In this document: positions 40,209 through 41,013 of the stretch, piece by piece
How positions within the stretch are numbered: position 1 is the stretch's first letter
Layout of the letters: every line of letters starts with the position of its first letter
Assembly: GCA_027621535.1 (NCBI GenBank)
Contig: JAQCBB010000008.1
Coordinates: 1-41,013, forward strand
Length of the DNA stretch: 41,013 bases
Origin: Pseudomonadota bacterium
GTDB lineage: Bacteria > Pseudomonadota > Gammaproteobacteria > Burkholderiales > Methylophilaceae
Direction: 5' to 3'
Notes under the pieces: model-generated
The model's database searches: none
What the model saw: only the letters and a program-made list of their open reading frames with translations
Told to the model about the DNA's origin: nothing
Position numbers and translations under genes: made by a program

Positions 40209-41013
40209 ATGTGCAAACAATTTTTAACAGCTATAGCTGGTGTACTAACGTTAATCTCTTTTCACTGTAATGCAGATATTAAGCTGATTAATAAACTTAT
40301 TGAGGATAAAAGCTACGAACAAGCGCAGATTGAAATCAATACAATGCTTAAGTCTGATAGTGACAATCCTCAATTACTATTTATTAATGGTGTTTTGTTA
40401 TCAGAAAATAATAAAGTTAATGAAGCGATAAAAGTTTTTGAGAGCTTAACAAAATCACATCCTTATTTACCAGAGCCCTATAATAATTTGGCAGTTTTAT
40501 ATGCTCAACAGGGAGATTTTCAAAAAGCAAAACATGCATTGGAACAATCAATTAAGACACACCCAAGTTATGCAACCGCACATATTAATTTAGGTGATTT
40601 ATATACAAGAATGGCTAGTGAATCATATAACCAAGCTTTACAAATTGATGGTTCTAATAAAAGCGCCAAAACAAAACTATCCCTAATAAAAAAATTATTT
40701 AATTTTCAGCCAATTCGAAAAAATATAGAAATTACAAAGAAAGCTAACAATGAATCTCAAGTTGCTAAAATTGAAGAGCTTGATTCCAACAATATAATTG
40801 AAAAAACAAGCAATAATATTCCTTTAGCCAAAGTCGAAAGTTTCATTGATGCATGGAAAACGGCATGGGAGCAACAAAATTTTGAAGCCTATATTAACTG
40901 CTATTCTTTAAAATTTAAAAATAATAATGGGCAAAATTTTGAACAATGGAAAATTTATAGAAAACCCAGAGTAACAAATAAAGATAAAATTAAAATTATA
41001 TTAACCAATGTAA
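40209..41013 (+). CDS. Periplasmic TPR protein with C-terminal NTF2/SnoaL-like domain (3' end outside window)
   Basis: Function unknown. The frame stays open from the ATG at 40209 to the window edge (268 residues seen). It has a signal peptide (MCKQFLTAIAGVLTLISFHCNA), tetratricopeptide repeats from about 24 to 150 (PEPYNNLAVLYAQQGDFQKA, then TAHINLGDLYTRMA), an Asn/Lys-rich linker and, from about 207, a segment VESFIDAWKTAWEQQNFEAY that opens an NTF2/SnoaL-like fold. In related betaproteobacteria a TPR gene divergent from cysS often precedes peptidyl-prolyl isomerase genes, which would lie beyond the edge. Confidence 0.85.
   Translation, partial: MCKQFLTAIAGVLTLISFHCNADIKLINKLIEDKSYEQAQIEINTMLKSDSDNPQLLFINGVLLSENNKVNEAIKVFESLTKSHPYLPEPYNNLAVLYAQQGDFQKAKHALEQSIKTHPSYATAHINLGDLYTRMASESYNQALQIDGSNKSAKTKLSLIKKLFNFQPIRKNIEITKKANNESQVAKIEELDSNNIIEKTSNNIPLAKVESFIDAWKTAWEQQNFEAYINCYSLKFKNNNGQNFEQWKIYRKPRVTNKDKIKIILTNV

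Overview
This 41 kb window reads as core chromosome of a streamlined, AT-rich Gram-negative bacterium, most likely a betaproteobacterium of the Methylophilales (OM43 / Methylopumilus type). That placement is inferred from gene order and protein character (lptD-surA-pdxA-rsmA; leuS-lptE-holA-proA-nadD; trmL, gpsA, secB and grxC next to gpmI-envC; murJ-ribF-ileS-lspA beside rpsT; rplU-rpmA-obgE divergent from ispB; coaE-zapD; argJ next to a Nudix/TenI fusion; cysS divergent from a TPR gene), from very low GC, and from extreme compaction. No database search was possible.

Layout. (1) 1-10196, plus strand: outer-membrane assembly (lptD 3' end, surA, lptE) mixed with pdxA, rsmA, adk, leuS, holA, proA and nadD in nearly unbroken overlapping genes. 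(2) 10179-14526, minus strand: biotin operon bioB-bioF-bioH-bioC-bioD with a good promoter but no bioA. (3) 14620-17355: trmL (plus), then a minus-strand group of grxC, secB, an SH3-domain protein and gpsA. (4) 17465-20187, plus: gpmI-envC. (5) 20189-28976, minus: clpB-yjbQ behind a heat-shock-like promoter, and murJ-ribF-ileS-lspA. (6) 29084-29344, plus: rpsT alone. (7) 29384-33810, minus: rplU-rpmA, a strong terminator, then obgE-proB-purE-purK. (8) 33947-36640, plus: ispB, coaE, zapD and a periplasmic copper chaperone. (9) 36629-40135, minus: cysS-argJ-Nudix/TenI fusion. (10) 40209 to the end, plus: a TPR protein cut by the window edge.

The genes are housekeeping: LPS export and OMP folding, cofactor synthesis (PLP, NAD, biotin, FAD, CoA, quinone side chain), amino acids (Pro, Arg), purines, tRNA charging, ribosome and protein quality control. 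No stretch without a gene exceeds 300 bases; the longest are 23193-23334 and 33811-33946, and both hold promoters. I see no rRNA, tRNA, insertion sequence, prophage, integrase, toxin-antitoxin pair or CRISPR array, and no convincing undescribed system. The points worth a second look are about compaction and regulation: a recurrent 8-base stop/start overlap, a terminator almost touching the obgE start, a palindromic -10 element between bioB and trmL, and missing expected neighbours (bioA, the pil genes, rsfS/rlmH, ctpA).
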